Source of the DNA: Oceanisphaera avium | GTDB lineage: Bacteria > Pseudomonadota > Gammaproteobacteria > Enterobacterales > Aeromonadaceae | Assembly: GCF_002157875.1 (NCBI RefSeq) | Contig: NZ_CP021376.1 | Coordinates: forward strand, 2,418,501-2,482,500 | Length of the DNA: 64,000 nucleotides | Reading direction: 5' to 3' | In this document: positions 55,166 to 64,000 of the stretch, one piece after another | Position numbering within the stretch: position 1 is the stretch's first letter | Layout: the number at the start of each line of letters is the position of its first letter | The notes under the pieces: model-generated | Told to the model about the DNA's origin: nothing | Seen by the model: the letters and a program-made list of their open reading frames with translations, nothing else | Database searches by the model: none | Translations under genes and position numbers: made by a program

Positions 55166-55426
55166 ATGAGCGAATCTAACGTTCGTACCGTGCAAGGCGT
55201 AGTAGTTAGCGACAAGATGGAAAAATCCATTGTTGTAGCGATCAGCCGTTTCGTGAAACACCCCATTTATGGGAAGTATCTGAAGCGCACTACTAAGCTG
55301 CACGTACACGATGAAAACAATGAATGTTCTACCGGTGACGTCGTGACTGTTCGCGAATGTCGTCCGCTGTCTAAGACTAAGTCTTGGACATTAGTAAAAA
55401 TTATCGAGCGTCCGGTTAAAGCCTAA
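55166..55426 (+). CDS. rpsQ: 30S ribosomal protein S17
   Basis: The 86-residue OB-fold protein has [20 protein letters not shown] and [14 protein letters not shown]. It binds helix 11 of 16S rRNA and is needed early in 30S assembly. It is last gene of the S10 operon; a terminator follows before the spc operon promoter. Confidence 0.98.
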   Translation: MSESNVRTVQGVVVSDKMEKSIVVAISRFVKHPIYGKYLKRTTKLHVHDENNECSTGDVVTVRECRPLSKTKSWTLVKIIERPVKA

Positions 55427-55452
55427 GACTTCTTTATAATCTTTGCTTGGTC

Positions 55453-55484
55453 AAACGGCCCTATGTTGGGCCGTTTGTTTTTTA
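55453..55484 (+). terminator. terminator of the S10 operon
   Basis: AAACGGCCC (55453-55461) and GGGCCGTTT (55468-55476) form a nine-base-pair stem with a six-base loop, followed by GTTTTTTAT, 27 bases after rpsQ. Confidence 0.88.
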
Positions 55485-55508
55485 TGCTTCCTTTTTCGGA
55501 ATTGGCAG

Positions 55509-55517
55509 TGCTATAAT
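55509..55517 (+). promoter_or_regulatory. extended -10 promoter of the spc operon
   Basis: TGCTATAAT matches the extended -10 form (TG-n-TATAAT), followed by a GC-rich GCCGCGCC discriminator. No good -35 box is seen at the right distance, which fits the extended -10 type. It lies 75 bases before rplN. Confidence 0.6.
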
Positions 55518-55591
55518 GCCGCGCCTTCAAAGGCAGTCAATATCCCGAAAGGGGTTTATTAATAAAGTAATCACTTTAGCGGAGCACTAAC

Positions 55592-55960
55592 ATGATCCAA
55601 ATGCAAAGTATGCTGGACGTGGCCGACAATTCCGGTGCGCGTAGCGTAATGTGTATTAAGGTCCTGGGTGGCTCGCACCGTCGCTACGCCGGAATCGGCG
55701 ACATCATCAAAGTTACTGTTAAGGAAGCAATTCCTCGCGGTAAAGTAAAAAAAGGTGATGTAATGAATGCGGTGGTCGTACGCACTCGGAAAGGCGTTCG
55801 TCGCGCGGACGGCTCAGTCATCCGTTTCGACCGCAACGCGGCCGTGATTTTAAATAGCAATCAACAGCCGATCGGAACTCGTATTTTTGGGCCTGTGACG
55901 CGTGAACTTCGTAATGAGAAGTTCATGAAGATTGTTTCACTGGCACCTGAAGTACTGTAA
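55592..55960 (+). CDS. rplN: 50S ribosomal protein L14
   Basis: The 122-residue product begins [21 protein letters not shown] and ends IVSLAPEVL, the universal L14 pattern. L14 contacts the small subunit (bridge B8) and binds the silencing factor RsfS. It is first gene of the spc operon. ATG 55592 has GGAG. Confidence 0.98.
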   Translation: MIQMQSMLDVADNSGARSVMCIKVLGGSHRRYAGIGDIIKVTVKEAIPRGKVKKGDVMNAVVVRTRKGVRRADGSVIRFDRNAAVILNSNQQPIGTRIFGPVTRELRNEKFMKIVSLAPEVL

Positions 55961-55970
55961 GGAGTCAACG

Positions 55971-56288
55971 ATGGCAGCTAAAATCCGTCGCGATGACGAA
56001 GTCATCATTCTTACTGGTAAAGACAAAGGCAAGCGTGGCAAAGTCACTAAAGTTTTAGTCGAAGCTGGTAAAGTAGTAGTCGCAGGTATTAACCTGAACA
56101 AGAAGCATCAGAAGCCAAACCCACAGCTGGGCCAAGCGGGCGGTATTATTGAGCAGGAAGCACCTCTCGACGTTTCAAATGTAGCGTTGTTCAACTCTGC
56201 CACTGGCAAAGCTGATCGCGTTGGTTTCCGGTTCGAAGACGAGAAGAAAGTTCGTTTCTTCAAGTCTACCGGCGAACTTGTGAAGTAA
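55971..56288 (+). CDS. rplX: 50S ribosomal protein L24
   Basis: The 105-residue KOW-domain protein has [20 protein letters not shown] and [16 protein letters not shown]24 initiates 50S assembly and lies at the tunnel exit. ATG 55971 has AAGGAG; an open extension to 55932 overlaps rplN and is rejected. In E. coli the S8 repressor site is at the rplX-rplE junction, which here is only 14 bases. Confidence 0.97.
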   Translation: MAAKIRRDDEVIILTGKDKGKRGKVTKVLVEAGKVVVAGINLNKKHQKPNPQLGQAGGIIEQEAPLDVSNVALFNSATGKADRVGFRFEDEKKVRFFKSTGELVK

Positions 56289-56302
56289 TTGGAGTTTATA
56301 CG

Positions 56303-56842
56303 ATGGCGAAACTGCATGGTTACTACAACGAAACTGTAGTAAAAGAGCTGATGAGTCAGTTCGGGTATACGTCTATCATGCAAGTCCCTCGGATTGAGAA
56401 AATCACCCTGAACATGGGTGTAGGTGAAGCTTTGGCTGATAAAAAGATCTTGGATAATGCTGCTGCCGATATGGCTGCCATTTCCGGTCAAAAGCCATTG
56501 ATCACTATTGCTCGTAAATCCGTTGCTGGCTTTAAAATACGTGAAGGCTACCCAATTGGTTGTAAAGTAACACTGCGCGGCGAGCGTATGTGGGAGTTTT
56601 TGGAGCGTTTGATCTCTATTTCTATCCCTCGTATTCGAGATTTCCGTGGTCTGAACGCTAAGTCGTTCGACGGCCGTGGTAACTACTCGATGGGTGTGAA
56701 AGAGCAAATCATCTTTCCAGAAATCGATTATGACAAAGTAGACCGAGTTCGTGGTATGGATATTACTATCACTACCTCTGCTAAGTCAGACGAAGAAGGC
56801 CACGCTTTATTGGCAGCCTTTAACTTCCCATTCCGTAAGTAA
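56303..56842 (+). CDS. rplE: 50S ribosomal protein L5
   Basis: The 179-residue 5S-rRNA-binding protein has [19 protein letters not shown] and [20 protein letters not shown]. It forms the central protuberance and contacts P-site tRNA. ATG 56303 has TTGGAG. Third in the spc operon. Confidence 0.98.
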   Translation: MAKLHGYYNETVVKELMSQFGYTSIMQVPRIEKITLNMGVGEALADKKILDNAAADMAAISGQKPLITIARKSVAGFKIREGYPIGCKVTLRGERMWEFLERLISISIPRIRDFRGLNAKSFDGRGNYSMGVKEQIIFPEIDYDKVDRVRGMDITITTSAKSDEEGHALLAAFNFPFRK

Positions 56843-56853
56843 GGTGTAGGGTT

Positions 56854-57159
56854 ATGGCAAAGCAATCAATGAAAGCTCGCGAAGTCAAGCGCGAAAAATT
56901 AGCTGAGAAATATTCAGCTAAGCGTTTTGCACTGAAAGAAATCATCTCTAGCGTTAATTCTTCTGATGAAGAGCGCTGGGATGCAGTGTTGAAACTGCAG
57001 CAATTGCCCCGTGACGCAAGTCCCTCTCGTCAGCGTAACCGCTGCAACATCACAGGCCGTCCGCATGGTTTTCTGCGTAAATTTGGTCTGAGCCGCATTA
57101 AAGTGCGTGAACTGATGATGAAGGGTGAAATTCCAGGCCTGAAGAAGGCTTCTTGGTAA
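56854..57159 (+). CDS. rpsN: 30S ribosomal protein S14
   Basis: The 101-residue long, zinc-free form is standard for gammaproteobacteria: only one Cys ([16 protein letters not shown]) is present, so the C-x-x-C zinc ribbon of the short type is absent. The N-terminal [13 protein letters not shown] is conserved. It binds the 30S head with S3 and S10. Confidence 0.98.
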   Translation: MAKQSMKAREVKREKLAEKYSAKRFALKEIISSVNSSDEERWDAVLKLQQLPRDASPSRQRNRCNITGRPHGFLRKFGLSRIKVRELMMKGEIPGLKKASW

Positions 57160-57181
57160 GCGAACACGGGAGTAATACATA

Positions 57182-57574
57182 ATGAGCATGCAAGATCCGA
57201 TCGCGGATATGCTGACCCGCATCCGCAACGGTCAGGCAGCCAATAAAGTGGCTGTGACTATGCCCTCTTCTAAAGTTAAAAAGGCAATTGCCCAAGTACT
57301 TAAAGAAGAAGGTTATATTGCTGACTTTAACGTTGTTGGTGACACCAAGCCTGAGCTAGAAGTTACGTTAAAGTACTTCCAAGGCGAAGCTGTGGTTGAG
57401 CTAATCCAACGCGTTAGCCGCCCAAGTCTGCGCATCTATAAGAAGCGCGACGAACTGCCAAAAGTAATGGCAGGTATGGGTGTTGCTATCATTTCCACGT
57501 CTAAAGGTGTAATGACCGACCGTGCCGCGCGTAAAGCCGGTATGGGCGGTGAAATCATCTGCTACGTAGCTTAA
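57182..57574 (+). CDS. rpsH: 30S ribosomal protein S8
   Basis: The 130-residue product has [17 protein letters not shown] and [20 protein letters not shown] near the C-terminus. S8 binds helix 21 of 16S rRNA and in E. coli represses the spc operon from rplE on. It starts 22 bases after rpsN. Confidence 0.98.
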   Translation: MSMQDPIADMLTRIRNGQAANKVAVTMPSSKVKKAIAQVLKEEGYIADFNVVGDTKPELEVTLKYFQGEAVVELIQRVSRPSLRIYKKRDELPKVMAGMGVAIISTSKGVMTDRAARKAGMGGEIICYVA

Positions 57575-57583
57575 GGAGTAGAT

Positions 57584-58117
57584 ATGTCTCGTATTGCTAA
57601 GGCACCTATCGACATTCCTGCAGGCGTAGAAGTGACGTTGAATGGTCAGGAAATTACTATCAAAGGTGGCAAAGGTACTTTAAATCGTACTATTCATGCC
57701 GCCGTTGAAATCAGCCAGAATGATAACGTGCTGACGTTTGCCCCACGTGAAAACGTAGCAAACGCTGATGCCCAGGCGGGTACTGCCCGTTCCCTGGTCA
57801 ATAACATGGTTGTCGGTGTTACCGAAGGCTTTGAGCGCAAGCTGCAGCTGGTTGGTGTTGGCTATCGTGCCCAGATGAAAGGCAATTCAATTGCTTTGTC
57901 TTTGGGTTTCTCTCACCCGGTTGAGCATGCGCTTCCTGAAGGCGTGTCAGCTGAATGTCCAACTGCCACTGAGATTGTTCTCAGATCAGCTGACAAACAG
58001 CAGATCGGTCAGGTCGCTGCCAATATTCGTGCGTACCGCAAGCCAGAGCCTTACAAAGGCAAAGGTGTTCGCTATTTCGGTGAACAGGTACGCAGTAAAG
58101 AGGCTAAGAAGAAGTAA
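57584..58117 (+). CDS. rplF: 50S ribosomal protein L6
   Basis: The 177-residue two-domain protein has [17 protein letters not shown] and [17 protein letters not shown] at the end, the universal L6 signature. It binds 23S rRNA near the sarcin-ricin loop. It starts ten bases after rpsH, with AAGGAG. Confidence 0.98.
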   Translation: MSRIAKAPIDIPAGVEVTLNGQEITIKGGKGTLNRTIHAAVEISQNDNVLTFAPRENVANADAQAGTARSLVNNMVVGVTEGFERKLQLVGVGYRAQMKGNSIALSLGFSHPVEHALPEGVSAECPTATEIVLRSADKQQIGQVAANIRAYRKPEPYKGKGVRYFGEQVRSKEAKKK

Positions 58118-58126
58118 GGTAACACT

Positions 58127-58480
58127 ATGCTCAAAAAAGCAGCTCGTATCCGCCGTGCTACAAAAGCACGTGCAAAGATGCTGGAACTGGGTGCGACACG
58201 CCTTGTGGTTCACCGTACTCCGCGTCACATCTATGCCCAGGTTATTGCACCAGGTAGTTCAGCCGTGTTGGCTTCTGCGTCTACCGTAGAAAAAGCACTG
58301 CGTGAACAGGTTAAATCAACCGGTAATAGTGAAGCCGCAGCAGTCGTCGGTAAAGCCATCGCTGAACGCGCACTTGAAAAAGGCGTAACAGTTGTCGCAT
58401 TTGACCGTTCCGGTTTCCAATATCACGGTCGCGTAGCCGCATTAGCTACTGCTGCACGTGAAGCTGGTCTTCAGTTCTAA
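58127..58480 (+). CDS. rplR: 50S ribosomal protein L18
   Basis: The 117-residue product has the Arg-rich N-terminus ([18 protein letters not shown]) that wraps 5S rRNA, and the conserved [16 protein letters not shown] near the C-terminus. It starts nine bases after rplF. Confidence 0.98.
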   Translation: MLKKAARIRRATKARAKMLELGATRLVVHRTPRHIYAQVIAPGSSAVLASASTVEKALREQVKSTGNSEAAAVVGKAIAERALEKGVTVVAFDRSGFQYHGRVAALATAAREAGLQF

Positions 58481-58494
58481 AGGTGGAGTCGAAA

Positions 58495-58995
58495 ATGGCA
58501 AAAATCGAAGCTCAAGCCGGCGATCTGCAAGAGAAGCTTATTGCAGTTAACCGTGTTTCAAAAGTTGTAAAAGGTGGTCGTATTTTCTCCTTCACCGCTC
58601 TGACGGTAGTAGGCGACGGTAACGGCCGTATCGGATTTGGTTACGGTAAAGCTCGTGAAGTTCCAGCTGCGATTCAAAAAGCAATGGAACAGGCTCGTCG
58701 TAACATGCGTACTATTGGCCTGAACAGCGGCACCTTATTCCACCCGGTAAAAGGTCGTCACTCTGGTTCAAACGTATTCATGATGCCTGCTTCTGACGGT
58801 ACCGGTATTATTGCCGGCGGTGCAATGCGCGCCGTATTAGAAGTTGCTGGTGTTCATAACGTATTGGCTAAAACGTACGGTTCCACCAACCCAAACAACG
58901 TAGTTCGCGCTACCATCGACGCACTGGCAAAAATGAAGTCGCCAGAGCAAGTCGCTGCTAAGCGTGGTCTGCGCGTTGACGAAATTCTGGGGTAA
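58495..58995 (+). CDS. rpsE: 30S ribosomal protein S5
   Basis: The 166-residue product has the double-stranded RNA-binding part [18 protein letters not shown] and the C-terminal [16 protein letters not shown]5 governs accuracy with S4. ATG 58495 with AGGTGGAG is used; an open extension to 58483 precedes the ribosome-binding site. Confidence 0.97.
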   Translation: MAKIEAQAGDLQEKLIAVNRVSKVVKGGRIFSFTALTVVGDGNGRIGFGYGKAREVPAAIQKAMEQARRNMRTIGLNSGTLFHPVKGRHSGSNVFMMPASDGTGIIAGGAMRAVLEVAGVHNVLAKTYGSTNPNNVVRATIDALAKMKSPEQVAAKRGLRVDEILG

Positions 58996-59001
58996 GCGCC
59001 A

Positions 59002-59184
59002 ATGGCTAACAAGACTGTAAAAATTACACAGACTCGCAGCTCGATCGGCCGTTTGCCTAAGCATAAGGCAACGTTGCGTGGCCTGGGTCTGCGTCGCATT
59101 GGTCACACCGTTGAGCTGGAAGATACAGCTTGTACTCGCGGTATGATCAACCAGGTTTACTACATGGTAAAGGTTGAGGAGTAA
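59002..59184 (+). CDS. rpmD: 50S ribosomal protein L30
   Basis: The 60-residue product with [20 protein letters not shown] and [14 protein letters not shown] is the short bacterial L30. It starts six bases after rpsE, and rplO starts five bases after its stop. Confidence 0.97.
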   Translation: MANKTVKITQTRSSIGRLPKHKATLRGLGLRRIGHTVELEDTACTRGMINQVYYMVKVEE

Positions 59185-59188
59185 TCGC

Positions 59189-59623
59189 ATGCGTTTGAAT
59201 ACTCTATCTCCAGCTGCTGGTTCCAAGCCAAGCGCTAAGCGCGTTGGTCGTGGTATCGGTTCAGGTCTGGGCAAAACCGGTGGTCGTGGCCACAAAGGTC
59301 AGAAATCACGTTCTGGCGGTAAAGTACGTAACGGTTTTGAAGGCGGTCAAATGCCTTTGAAACAGCGTTTGCCGAAGTTTGGTTTTACTTCTCGCAAAGG
59401 TTTAGTTACTGCTGAAATCCGTTTGAGCGAACTGGCCAAAGTTGAAGGCAACGTTGTTGACCTGAACACCCTTAAGCAAGCTGGCTTGATTACCAAGAAT
59501 ATCCAGTTCGCCAAAGTTGTTCTGTCTGGCAGCATTGACCGTGAAGTGACTGTGGTTGGTTTGGGCGTCACCAAAGGTGCACGCGCAGCCATTGAGACTG
59601 CCGGCGGTAAAATCGAGGAATAA
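59189..59623 (+). CDS. rplO: 50S ribosomal protein L15
   Basis: The 144-residue product has a Gly/Arg-rich N-terminal extension ([20 protein letters not shown]) that threads through 23S rRNA, and a C-terminal SAL-type fold. ATG 59189 with GAGGAG is chosen; the frame is open to 59174 but would overlap rpmD. Confidence 0.97.
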   Translation: MRLNTLSPAAGSKPSAKRVGRGIGSGLGKTGGRGHKGQKSRSGGKVRNGFEGGQMPLKQRLPKFGFTSRKGLVTAEIRLSELAKVEGNVVDLNTLKQAGLITKNIQFAKVVLSGSIDREVTVVGLGVTKGARAAIETAGGKIEE

Positions 59624-59631
59624 TAAGTACT

Positions 59632-60963
59632 ATGGCCAAGAAACCAGGATTAGAATCTAAAAGCGCACAAGGTGGGCTGGGTGAACTGAAAAGTCGTTTG
59701 CTTTTCGTTCTTATCGCGATTGTTGTCTTTCGCGCCGGCTCCTATGTGCCTATTCCTGGAATTGACGCCGCCGTACTAGCCGAGTTGTTTAAACAGCAAC
59801 AGGGCACCATCATCGAAATGTTTAACATGTTCAGTGGTGGTGCTCTGGAGCGAGCATCCATATTGGCGCTGGGGATAATGCCGTATATTTCTGCGTCTAT
59901 TATTATCCAGTTACTGTCTGTGGTTCACCCCGCTTTAGCTGAGCTAAAGAAAGAAGGTGAATCTGGCCGTCGAAAGATCAGTCAGTACACCCGATATGGC
60001 ACGCTCGTGCTCGGCACCATCCAAGCCATCGGTATCGCTACCGGCTTACCAAATATGATGCCAGGTCTTGTGGTTAACGCAGGACTTGCTTTTTATTTTA
60101 CAGCAGTAGTGAGCTTAGTCACCGGCACCATGTTTTTAATGTGGTTAGGTGAGCAAGTGACCGAACGAGGCATTGGCAATGGTATCTCGTTGATAATCTT
60201 CGTGGGTATTGTTGCTGGTCTGCCATCGGCTATTGGTGCCACGGCAGAGCAGGCGCGTCAGGGGGAATTGCACGTCTTGTTGCTGTTGCTACTGGCCGTT
60301 ATTGTGTTTGCAGTGACCTTTTTTGTGGTATTTGTTGAACGTGGCCAGCGCCGCATTGTGGTGAACTACGCCAAGCGTCAACAAGGCCGTCAGGTTTTTG
60401 CAGCACAAAGTACACACCTGCCCTTGAAAGTGAATATGGCGGGGGTTATTCCGGCGATTTTCGCATCCAGTATTATTCTTTTCCCAGGTACCGTAGCCTC
60501 ATGGTTCGGCCAAGGAGAAGGGTGGTTTGCCAATGCGTTGCAAGAGGTCTCTCTTGCGCTGCAACCAGGCCAGCCGCTGTACGTGATGCTGTATGCAGCT
60601 GCTATTATCTTCTTCTGTTTCTTCTATACCGCCTTAGTGTTTAATCCACGCGAGACGGCAGATAACTTGAAGAAGAGCGGTGCGTTCATTCCAGGCATAC
60701 GTCCGGGTGAACAAACAGCGCGCTATATCGATAAGATAATGACTCGCCTCACTTTAGTGGGTGCGCTCTACATTACCTTTATTTGTTTAGTGCCACAGTT
60801 TCTGATGTCAGCTTGGAACGTCCAATTTTACTTTGGCGGTACTTCGCTGTTAATTATTGTGGTCGTCATCATGGACTTCATGGCTCAGGTACAAACCCAC
60901 ATGATGTCTCATCAGTATGGCGATGTGATGAAAAAAGCGAATCTGAAAGGTTACAACCGCTAA
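59632..60963 (+). CDS. secY: protein translocase subunit SecY
   Basis: The 443-residue inner-membrane protein has ten hydrophobic segments. The plug region [20 protein letters not shown] and the cytoplasmic loop with [20 protein letters not shown] (ribosome/SecA contact) are typical, and the C-terminus [12 protein letters not shown] is conserved. SecY forms the export channel with SecE and SecG. It starts eight bases after rplO, in its usual spc position. Confidence 0.98.
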   Translation: MAKKPGLESKSAQGGLGELKSRLLFVLIAIVVFRAGSYVPIPGIDAAVLAELFKQQQGTIIEMFNMFSGGALERASILALGIMPYISASIIIQLLSVVHPALAELKKEGESGRRKISQYTRYGTLVLGTIQAIGIATGLPNMMPGLVVNAGLAFYFTAVVSLVTGTMFLMWLGEQVTERGIGNGISLIIFVGIVAGLPSAIGATAEQARQGELHVLLLLLLAVIVFAVTFFVVFVERGQRRIVVNYAKRQQGRQVFAAQSTHLPLKVNMAGVIPAIFASSIILFPGTVASWFGQGEGWFANALQEVSLALQPGQPLYVMLYAAAIIFFCFFYTALVFNPRETADNLKKSGAFIPGIRPGEQTARYIDKIMTRLTLVGALYITFICLVPQFLMSAWNVQFYFGGTSLLIIVVVIMDFMAQVQTHMMSHQYGDVMKKANLKGYNR

Positions 60964-60989
60964 GATTCGGTTATTTACGGAGTTAAGCA

Positions 60990-61103
60990 ATGAAAGTTCG
61001 CGCTTCCGTTAAGGCAATTTGCCGTAACTGCAAGATCGTTAAACGCCACGGCGTAGTACGTGTTCTTTGCACCGAGCCAAGACATAAACAACGTCAAGGT
61101 TAA
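60990..61103 (+). CDS. rpmJ: 50S ribosomal protein L36
   Basis: A 37-residue product translated from ATG 60990 (ACGGAG nine bases upstream): [20 protein letters not shown], then [17 protein letters not shown]. Cys11, Cys14, Cys27 and His32 form the zinc ribbon, so it is the C+ form and not the zinc-free paralogue YkgO type. It is one residue shorter than the 38-residue E. coli protein, through a gap after Cys27. Last gene of the spc operon. Confidence 0.96.
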   Translation: MKVRASVKAICRNCKIVKRHGVVRVLCTEPRHKQRQG

Positions 61104-61164
61104 AAAGTTACGGTTTAACTTGTAATTTAAAGGCGAGCTGGCTAAAGTAGCCAGCCTCCCTTGT

Positions 61165-61245
61165 AGGGTGTCTGTACAGTCGTTGCGTATCCTAGACGGG
61201 CTTTGCAACGGCTTAATATTTATAACTCTGTAGGAGTGCATAGTG
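61165..61245 (+). promoter_or_regulatory. rpsM leader: alpha operon leader, S4-binding pseudoknot (Alpha_RBS type)
   Basis: The leader before rpsM keeps the features of the E. coli alpha-operon site: GTATCCTAGACGGGCTTTGC, then the Shine-Dalgarno region TAGGAGTGCATAGTGGCCCG. In E. coli S4 binds this nested pseudoknot and represses rpsM, rpsK, rpsD and rplQ. Match judged from memory of the family, not by folding. Confidence 0.75.
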
Positions 61246-61599
61246 GCCCGTATCGCTGGCATTAACATTCCTGACCATAAACATGCAGTTATTGCGTTAA
61301 CTGCGATTTATGGCATAGGCCGTACCCGCTCACAAGCCATTTGTGCTGCAGCCGGTATCGCTGAGAATGTGAAGATTAAAGAATTGGATGAAGCTCAGGT
61401 AGAAACTCTGCGTGAGCAAGTGGCAAAGTTCATCGTTGAAGGTGATTTGCGTCGCGAAATCTCCATGAACATTAAGCGTCTGATGGACCTGGGTTGTTAC
61501 CGAGGTTTGCGTCATCGCCGCAGCCTACCCCTTCGTGGTCAGCGCACTAAGACTAATGCGCGTACGCGCAAAGGTCCTCGTAAACCGATCAAGAGATAA
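61243..61599 (+). CDS. rpsM: 30S ribosomal protein S13
   Basis: The 118-residue product begins at GTG 61243 (TAGGAG upstream; GTG start as in E. coli): [20 protein letters not shown]. It has the helix-two-turn-helix and C-terminal [18 protein letters not shown], which contacts P-site tRNA. First gene of the alpha operon. Confidence 0.98.
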   Translation: MARIAGINIPDHKHAVIALTAIYGIGRTRSQAICAAAGIAENVKIKELDEAQVETLREQVAKFIVEGDLRREISMNIKRLMDLGCYRGLRHRRSLPLRGQRTKTNARTRKGPRKPIKR

Positions 61600-61613
61600 C
61601 GGGAAGGTAGATC

Positions 61614-62006
61614 ATGGCTAAAACTCCAGCTCGTAGCACGCGTAAGCGCGTGAAAAAGCAGGTGAGCGATGGGATCGCCCACGTTCATGCATCTTTCAAC
61701 AACACCATAGTAACTATTACTGATCGTCAGGGTAATGCTCTTTCTTGGGCAACTGCTGGTGGTTCAGGTTTCCGTGGTTCGCGTAAGTCCACCCCGTTCG
61801 CCGCTCAGGTAGCTGCAGAACGTGCCGGTGAAGTTGCGAAAGAATACGGTGTTAAAAACCTAGAAGTAATGGTGAATGGTCCGGGTCCGGGCCGCGAGTC
61901 ATCTATTCGTGCATTGAATGCTGCGGGTTTCCGCATCACCAATATCACTGATGTGACTCCGATTCCGCACAACGGTTGTCGTCCTCCGAAGAAGCGTCGC
62001 GTATAA
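61614..62006 (+). CDS. rpsK: 30S ribosomal protein S11
   Basis: The 130-residue product has [20 protein letters not shown] and the C-terminal [16 protein letters not shown], the universal S11 end. It sits on the 30S platform near the Shine-Dalgarno helix. It starts 15 bases after rpsM. Confidence 0.98.
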   Translation: MAKTPARSTRKRVKKQVSDGIAHVHASFNNTIVTITDRQGNALSWATAGGSGFRGSRKSTPFAAQVAAERAGEVAKEYGVKNLEVMVNGPGPGRESSIRALNAAGFRITNITDVTPIPHNGCRPPKKRRV

Positions 62007-62036
62007 CACTTCTTGTAGGATAGTTGGAGAAAGAAC

Positions 62037-62657
62037 ATGGCAAGATATTTGGGTCCCAAACTCAAACTGAGTCGTCGTGAAGGCACTGACTTATTTTTAA
62101 AGTCAGGTGTTCGCGCAATCGATTCAAAATGTAAAATAGATACTTCCCCTGGTCAACACGGTGCTCGTAAAGCCCGTTTGTCTGACTATGGTGTACAGCT
62201 GCGTGAAAAGCAGAAAGTTCGTCGTATGTATGGCGTTCTGGAAAAGCAATTCCGTAACTATTATAAAGAAGCTGCTCGCTTGAAAGGCAATACCGGTGCA
62301 AACCTGTTGCAGCTGCTGGAAGGACGTTTAGACAACGTTGTTTACCGTATTGGTTTTGGCTCTACACGTGCCGAATCACGCCAATTGATCAGCCACAAGG
62401 CGATCTTGGTGAACGGTAAGGTTGTTAACATTCCTTCGTTCCAAGTTTCTCCCGAGGATGTTATCAGCATTCGCGAGAAGGCGAAGAAACAAGCCCGGAT
62501 CAAAGCCGCTCTTGAGGTTTCCGGTCAACGCGAAAAGCCGACTTGGGTAGAAGTTGACGTTACTAACATGCAAGGCGTATACAAGCGTCTGCCTGAGCGT
62601 AGCGACCTATCTGCCGAAATCAACGAACAGCTGATCGTCGAGCTTTACTCTAAGTAA
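62037..62657 (+). CDS. rpsD: 30S ribosomal protein S4
   Basis: The 206-residue product has an N-terminal [19 protein letters not shown] and an S4 RNA-binding domain ([20 protein letters not shown], about 96-115). The zinc cysteines of the N-domain are absent (one Cys only), so it is the C- form usual in gammaproteobacteria. S4 nucleates 30S assembly and represses its own operon through the leader at 61165. Confidence 0.98.
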   Translation: MARYLGPKLKLSRREGTDLFLKSGVRAIDSKCKIDTSPGQHGARKARLSDYGVQLREKQKVRRMYGVLEKQFRNYYKEAARLKGNTGANLLQLLEGRLDNVVYRIGFGSTRAESRQLISHKAILVNGKVVNIPSFQVSPEDVISIREKAKKQARIKAALEVSGQREKPTWVEVDVTNMQGVYKRLPERSDLSAEINEQLIVELYSK

Positions 62658-62681
62658 AGCTAGCTTCAAAGAGAGGACACA

Positions 62682-63671
62682 ATGCAGGGTTCTGTAACAG
62701 ATTTTCTTAAGCCGCGTCTGGTTGATATCGAACAGATCAGCTCGACTCATGCCAAAGTGACTCTCGAGCCGCTGGAGCGAGGCTTTGGTCATACATTGGG
62801 TAATACGCTACGTCGTATTCTGCTTTCTTCCATGCCGGGTTGTGCGATTACCGAAGTCGAAGTCGACGGTGTACTGCACGAGTACAGCAGCAAGGAAGGT
62901 ATTCAGGAAGATGTCCTGGAAATCTTACTTAATTTAAAAGAAGTTGCTGTCAAGCTGGAAGGCAAGGACGAAGTCACCCTGTCTCTGACCAAAACTGGTG
63001 CAGGTCCCGTAACAGCAGGCGACATCACTCATGGTGATGACGTTGAGATTGTTAACCCAGAGCACGTTATCTGTCACTTGACAGGCAATGACGCCGAGAT
63101 CAGCATGCGTTTAAGAGTGCAACGTGGACGAGGCTATGTACCTGCTTCTGCTCGTGCGCACACCGAAGACGATGAGCGCCCAATTGGTCGTTTATTGCTA
63201 GATGCGGCTTATAGCCCAGTGGTTCGTATCGCCTATAACGTTGAGGCGGCCCGTGTTGAGCAGCGTACCGATTTAGATAAGCTGGTTATCGACATGGAAA
63301 CTAACGGCACACTTGATCCTGAAGAAGCTATCCGTCGTGCAGCCACTATTATGGCTGAACAACTGGAAGCCTTCGTTGATTTACGTGACGTAAGTGAACC
63401 AGAAGAGAAAGAAGACAAGCCTGAGTTTGATCCTATCCTGCTGCGTCCTGTCGACGATCTAGAGCTGACAGTTCGCTCGGCGAACTGTCTCAAGGCTGAA
63501 GCGATCCACTACATTGGTGATCTGGTACAGCGCACCGAGGTTGAGTTGTTAAAAACTCCTAACCTAGGTAAGAAATCTCTCACTGAGATTAAAGACGTGT
63601 TAGCATCACGTGGCTTATCACTGGGCATGCGCTTAGAAAATTGGCCGCCAGCTAGCATAGCTGACGAATAA
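62682..63671 (+). CDS. rpoA: DNA-directed RNA polymerase subunit alpha
   Basis: The 329-residue product has an N-terminal assembly domain ([20 protein letters not shown], about 29-48). A linker with acidic residues ([12 protein letters not shown]) leads to the C-terminal domain (about 250-315) that binds UP elements and activators ([30 protein letters not shown]). Standard length and position between rpsD and rplQ. Confidence 0.98.
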
Positions 63672-63714
63672 ACCGGGTCACGGTTTTACAGATTTAGTTA
63701 GGAAGGATTAGTTC

Positions 63715-64000
63715 ATGCGCCATCGTAAGAGTGGTCGTCAACTTAACCGGAACAGCAGCCACCGTCAGGCAATGTTCCGCAACATGGCTAGCTCCTTGGT
63801 TCGTCATGCAGTTATTAAAACGACACTGCCCAAGGCAAAAGAGCTACGTCGTGTTGTTGAGCCTTTGATCACATTGGCTAAAGTCGACACAGTAGCTAAC
63901 CGTCGTTTGGCATTTGCCCGTACTCGCGACAGCGAAGTAGTAGGTATTTTGTTCAACGATTTAGGACCTCGCTATCAAGAGCGTCCGGGTGGTTACACCC
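63715..64000 (+). CDS. rplQ: 50S ribosomal protein L17 (3' end outside window)
   Basis: 95 codons are visible from ATG 63715 (GGAAGGA upstream): [20 protein letters not shown], then [15 protein letters not shown] at the edge. The match to L17 is clear; the last 30 or so residues lie beyond the window. Last gene of the alpha operon in the usual order. Confidence 0.97.
   Translation, partial: MRHRKSGRQLNRNSSHRQAMFRNMASSLVRHAVIKTTLPKAKELRRVVEPLITLAKVDTVANRRLAFARTRDSEVVGILFNDLGPRYQERPGGYT

Noticed and set aside
56108..56707. 199-codon frame opposite rplX/rplE
   Set aside because: It crosses two ribosomal genes on the other strand with no promoter or ribosome-binding site and no recognisable domain.

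Overview
The window looks like chromosomal DNA of a marine gammaproteobacterium. Evidence: metJ-metB-metL, ppc-argE divergent from argCBFG-argH(A), greB / hslO-hslR / nudE / cysQ neighbourhoods, an argH fused to an acetyltransferase domain, and a complete S10-spc-alpha ribosomal cluster with a gammaproteobacterial S4-type leader. The protein flavour (Shewanella/Vibrio-like ArgF, ArgH(A), Hsp33, MetL) suggests Aeromonadales or a neighbouring order (an Oceanisphaera/Oceanimonas-like genome would fit), but the genus is inference.

Layout. 1-5.2 kb: end of a sigma-54 response regulator, greB, a small secreted helical protein, an unrecognised GNAT-like protein, an Lrp/AsnC regulator and periplasmic sodC. 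5.5-12.9 kb: three tandem paralogous cyclic-di-GMP proteins (GAF-like, PAS, PAS, GGDEF; the last two add EAL). They lie between greB and hslO, where E. coli carries ompR-envZ-pckA. 12.9-18.2 kb: hslO, hslR, nudE, a glycosyltransferase in AT-rich DNA, a nucleoside deaminase and cysQ. 18.2-22.4 kb: methionine/threonine branch genes metJ, metB and metL with a MetJ operator. 22.5-30.3 kb: aspA, a Nudix enzyme, a small membrane protein and a four-gene imelysin / di-heme cytochrome / DUF1513 operon, probably linked to iron. 30.5-34.6 kb: a polar amino-acid ABC importer, ybaK and a sodium symporter-family protein. 34.6-37.3 kb: two TPM-domain proteins, LemA and a DUF488 protein. 37.5-39.4 kb: a CopG-like regulator with a perfect palindrome in front of it, followed by a PHB-depolymerase-like esterase. 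39.4-49.9 kb: ppc and the arginine biosynthesis regulon with a double ARG box. 50.2-64 kb: rpsJ to rplQ (rplQ is cut by the window end).

The genes form several coherent units: aspartate-family amino-acid synthesis (metB, metL, aspA, ppc supplying oxaloacetate), arginine synthesis complete from argE/argC to argH(A) except argD, and the translation/secretion core (ribosomal proteins, SecY, RNA polymerase alpha).

Intergenic DNA carries two repeat families: a REP-like hairpin element of about 70 bp seen in two orientations (1479-1551 and 42285-42352), and a heptamer family based on TCAC(G/A)(C/T)(C/T), arranged as short tandem arrays or as inverted arms. No tRNA or rRNA gene, insertion sequence, prophage, CRISPR array or recognisable defence island was seen. 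The most interesting regions are the cyclic-di-GMP triplet with substituted EAL active sites, the CopG/esterase pair, the imelysin operon and the heptamer repeats. None is proven to be a new system.
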